Assembly: GCF_036287235.1 (NCBI RefSeq)
Contig: NZ_CP142850.1
Location: forward strand, 2,695,336-2,759,335
Source of the DNA: Exiguobacterium sp. 9-2
GTDB taxonomy: Bacteria; Bacillota; Bacilli; Exiguobacteriales; Exiguobacteriaceae
Reading direction: 5' to 3'
Length of the DNA stretch: 64,000 bases
A program made the position numbers and the translations under genes. The notes beneath the pieces were generated by a model. That model saw nothing but the letters and a program-made list of their open reading frames with translations, was not told the DNA's origin and made no database searches. Shown one piece after another: positions 63,717-64,000 of this stretch; within the stretch, counting starts at the first letter, position 1; every line of letters starts with the position of its first letter.

Positions 63717-63884
63717 ATTCATTTCCTCCTTTATACGCGTTACCCTGATTTACGAAAAACATTGGAAAATGTTTCAAAGTTTCTTTATTACCTCATTACC
63801 GTTCTTCTTCAAAACAAATCCTCATATTTCAAATCTACTATTCTTTTTTTGAAATTTGATTTATCACCTGCAAAATGTCCACAA

Positions 63885-63922
63885 AAAAAATAGGATGACG
63901 GAAACTTCCGTCACCCTATCCT
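63885..63922 (-). terminator. Terminator after ribH
   Basis: ATAGG.TGACGGAA / TTCCGTCA.CCTAT stem followed on the minus strand by TTTTTTTT. Confidence 0.92.
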
Positions 63923-63929
63923 TATTTCG

Positions 63930-64000
63930 TTAGATCGTGCGTAAAAGATTCGCCATCTCAATCGCGGAAACGGCAGCTTCGTAGCCTTTATTTCCAGCTT
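63930..64000 (-). CDS. ribH: Partial 6,7-dimethyl-8-ribityllumazine synthase RibH (C-terminus)
   Basis: Only the last 23 codons are visible, reading AGNKGYEAAVSAIEMANLLRTI and stop. This is the conserved C-terminal helix of RibH, the penultimate enzyme of riboflavin synthesis (B. subtilis ends GNKG..AAVSAIEMANL). The gene enters from the right edge on the minus strand and is probably the last of a rib operon, since a terminator follows. Confidence 0.88.
   Translation of the reverse strand, partial: AGNKGYEAAVSAIEMANLLRTI

Overview
The window comes from a low-to-mid GC Gram-positive bacterium of the order Bacillales, almost certainly Exiguobacterium. Three things point there. The backbone gene order prfA-prmC-tsaC-ywlE-rpiB-ywlG-glyA ... 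upp ... mnaA ... atp operon-ywzB-murA ... mbl ... flhO-flhP ... fabZ follows the Bacillus subtilis chromosome. The sporulation genes embedded in that backbone in Bacillus (spoIIR, spoIID, spoIIQ, spoIIID) are absent. The window also carries a non-permuted GH70-type glucanotransferase (GtfC type) of the kind described from Exiguobacterium. The species is inference.

Left part (1-18 kb), cell surface and secreted functions, mostly on the minus strand: a partial exported protein, two paralogous subtilisin-like proteases, a GtfC-like glucanotransferase with Ig-like tail, a 1099-residue S-layer-like Ig-repeat protein, small unknown genes, a MerR-type HTH gene with a palindrome inside its promoter, an LPQAG-anchored proline-rich protein, a Cys-rich copper-storage-like protein, and the epuA-fabZ-lipoprotein operon behind a FapR-type box. 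On the plus strand follow a two-repeat MPNTG-anchored helical protein and its neighbouring sortase, which carries an FN3-like C-terminal domain.

Middle (18-41 kb): a winged-helix protein, an AI-2E family permease, a large hybrid-input sensor kinase, a beta-hydroxyacid dehydrogenase, flhP-flhO behind a sigma-D-like promoter, an MFS exporter, a secreted possible TIM-barrel protein, mbl, murA, the ywzB homologue, the full atpZ-I-B-E-F-H-A-G-D-C operon, mnaA and upp.

Right part (41-64 kb): a TPR-like membrane protein; a complete heme-stress module, hssR-hssS-hrtB-hrtA, with an HssR-type direct repeat before hrtB; glyA and the ywlG-rpiB-ywlE-tsaC-prmC-prfA cluster; a YtrA-like regulator with its ABC exporter; alkaline phosphatase with a lipoprotein; the trehalose regulon treR and treP-treC with two mirrored operators and a cre; an AGCS symporter; a decayed sensor/chemoreceptor-like pseudogene; a lipoprotein; and the 3' end of ribH.

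The least explained signal is a family of four intergenic elements (27613-27735 minus, 27870-28005, 39135-39279, 60793-60851). They share a short skeleton but have different stems that remain complementary in every copy, so a conserved fold is preserved while sequence changes. No rRNA, tRNA, CRISPR array, prophage or transposase was seen.
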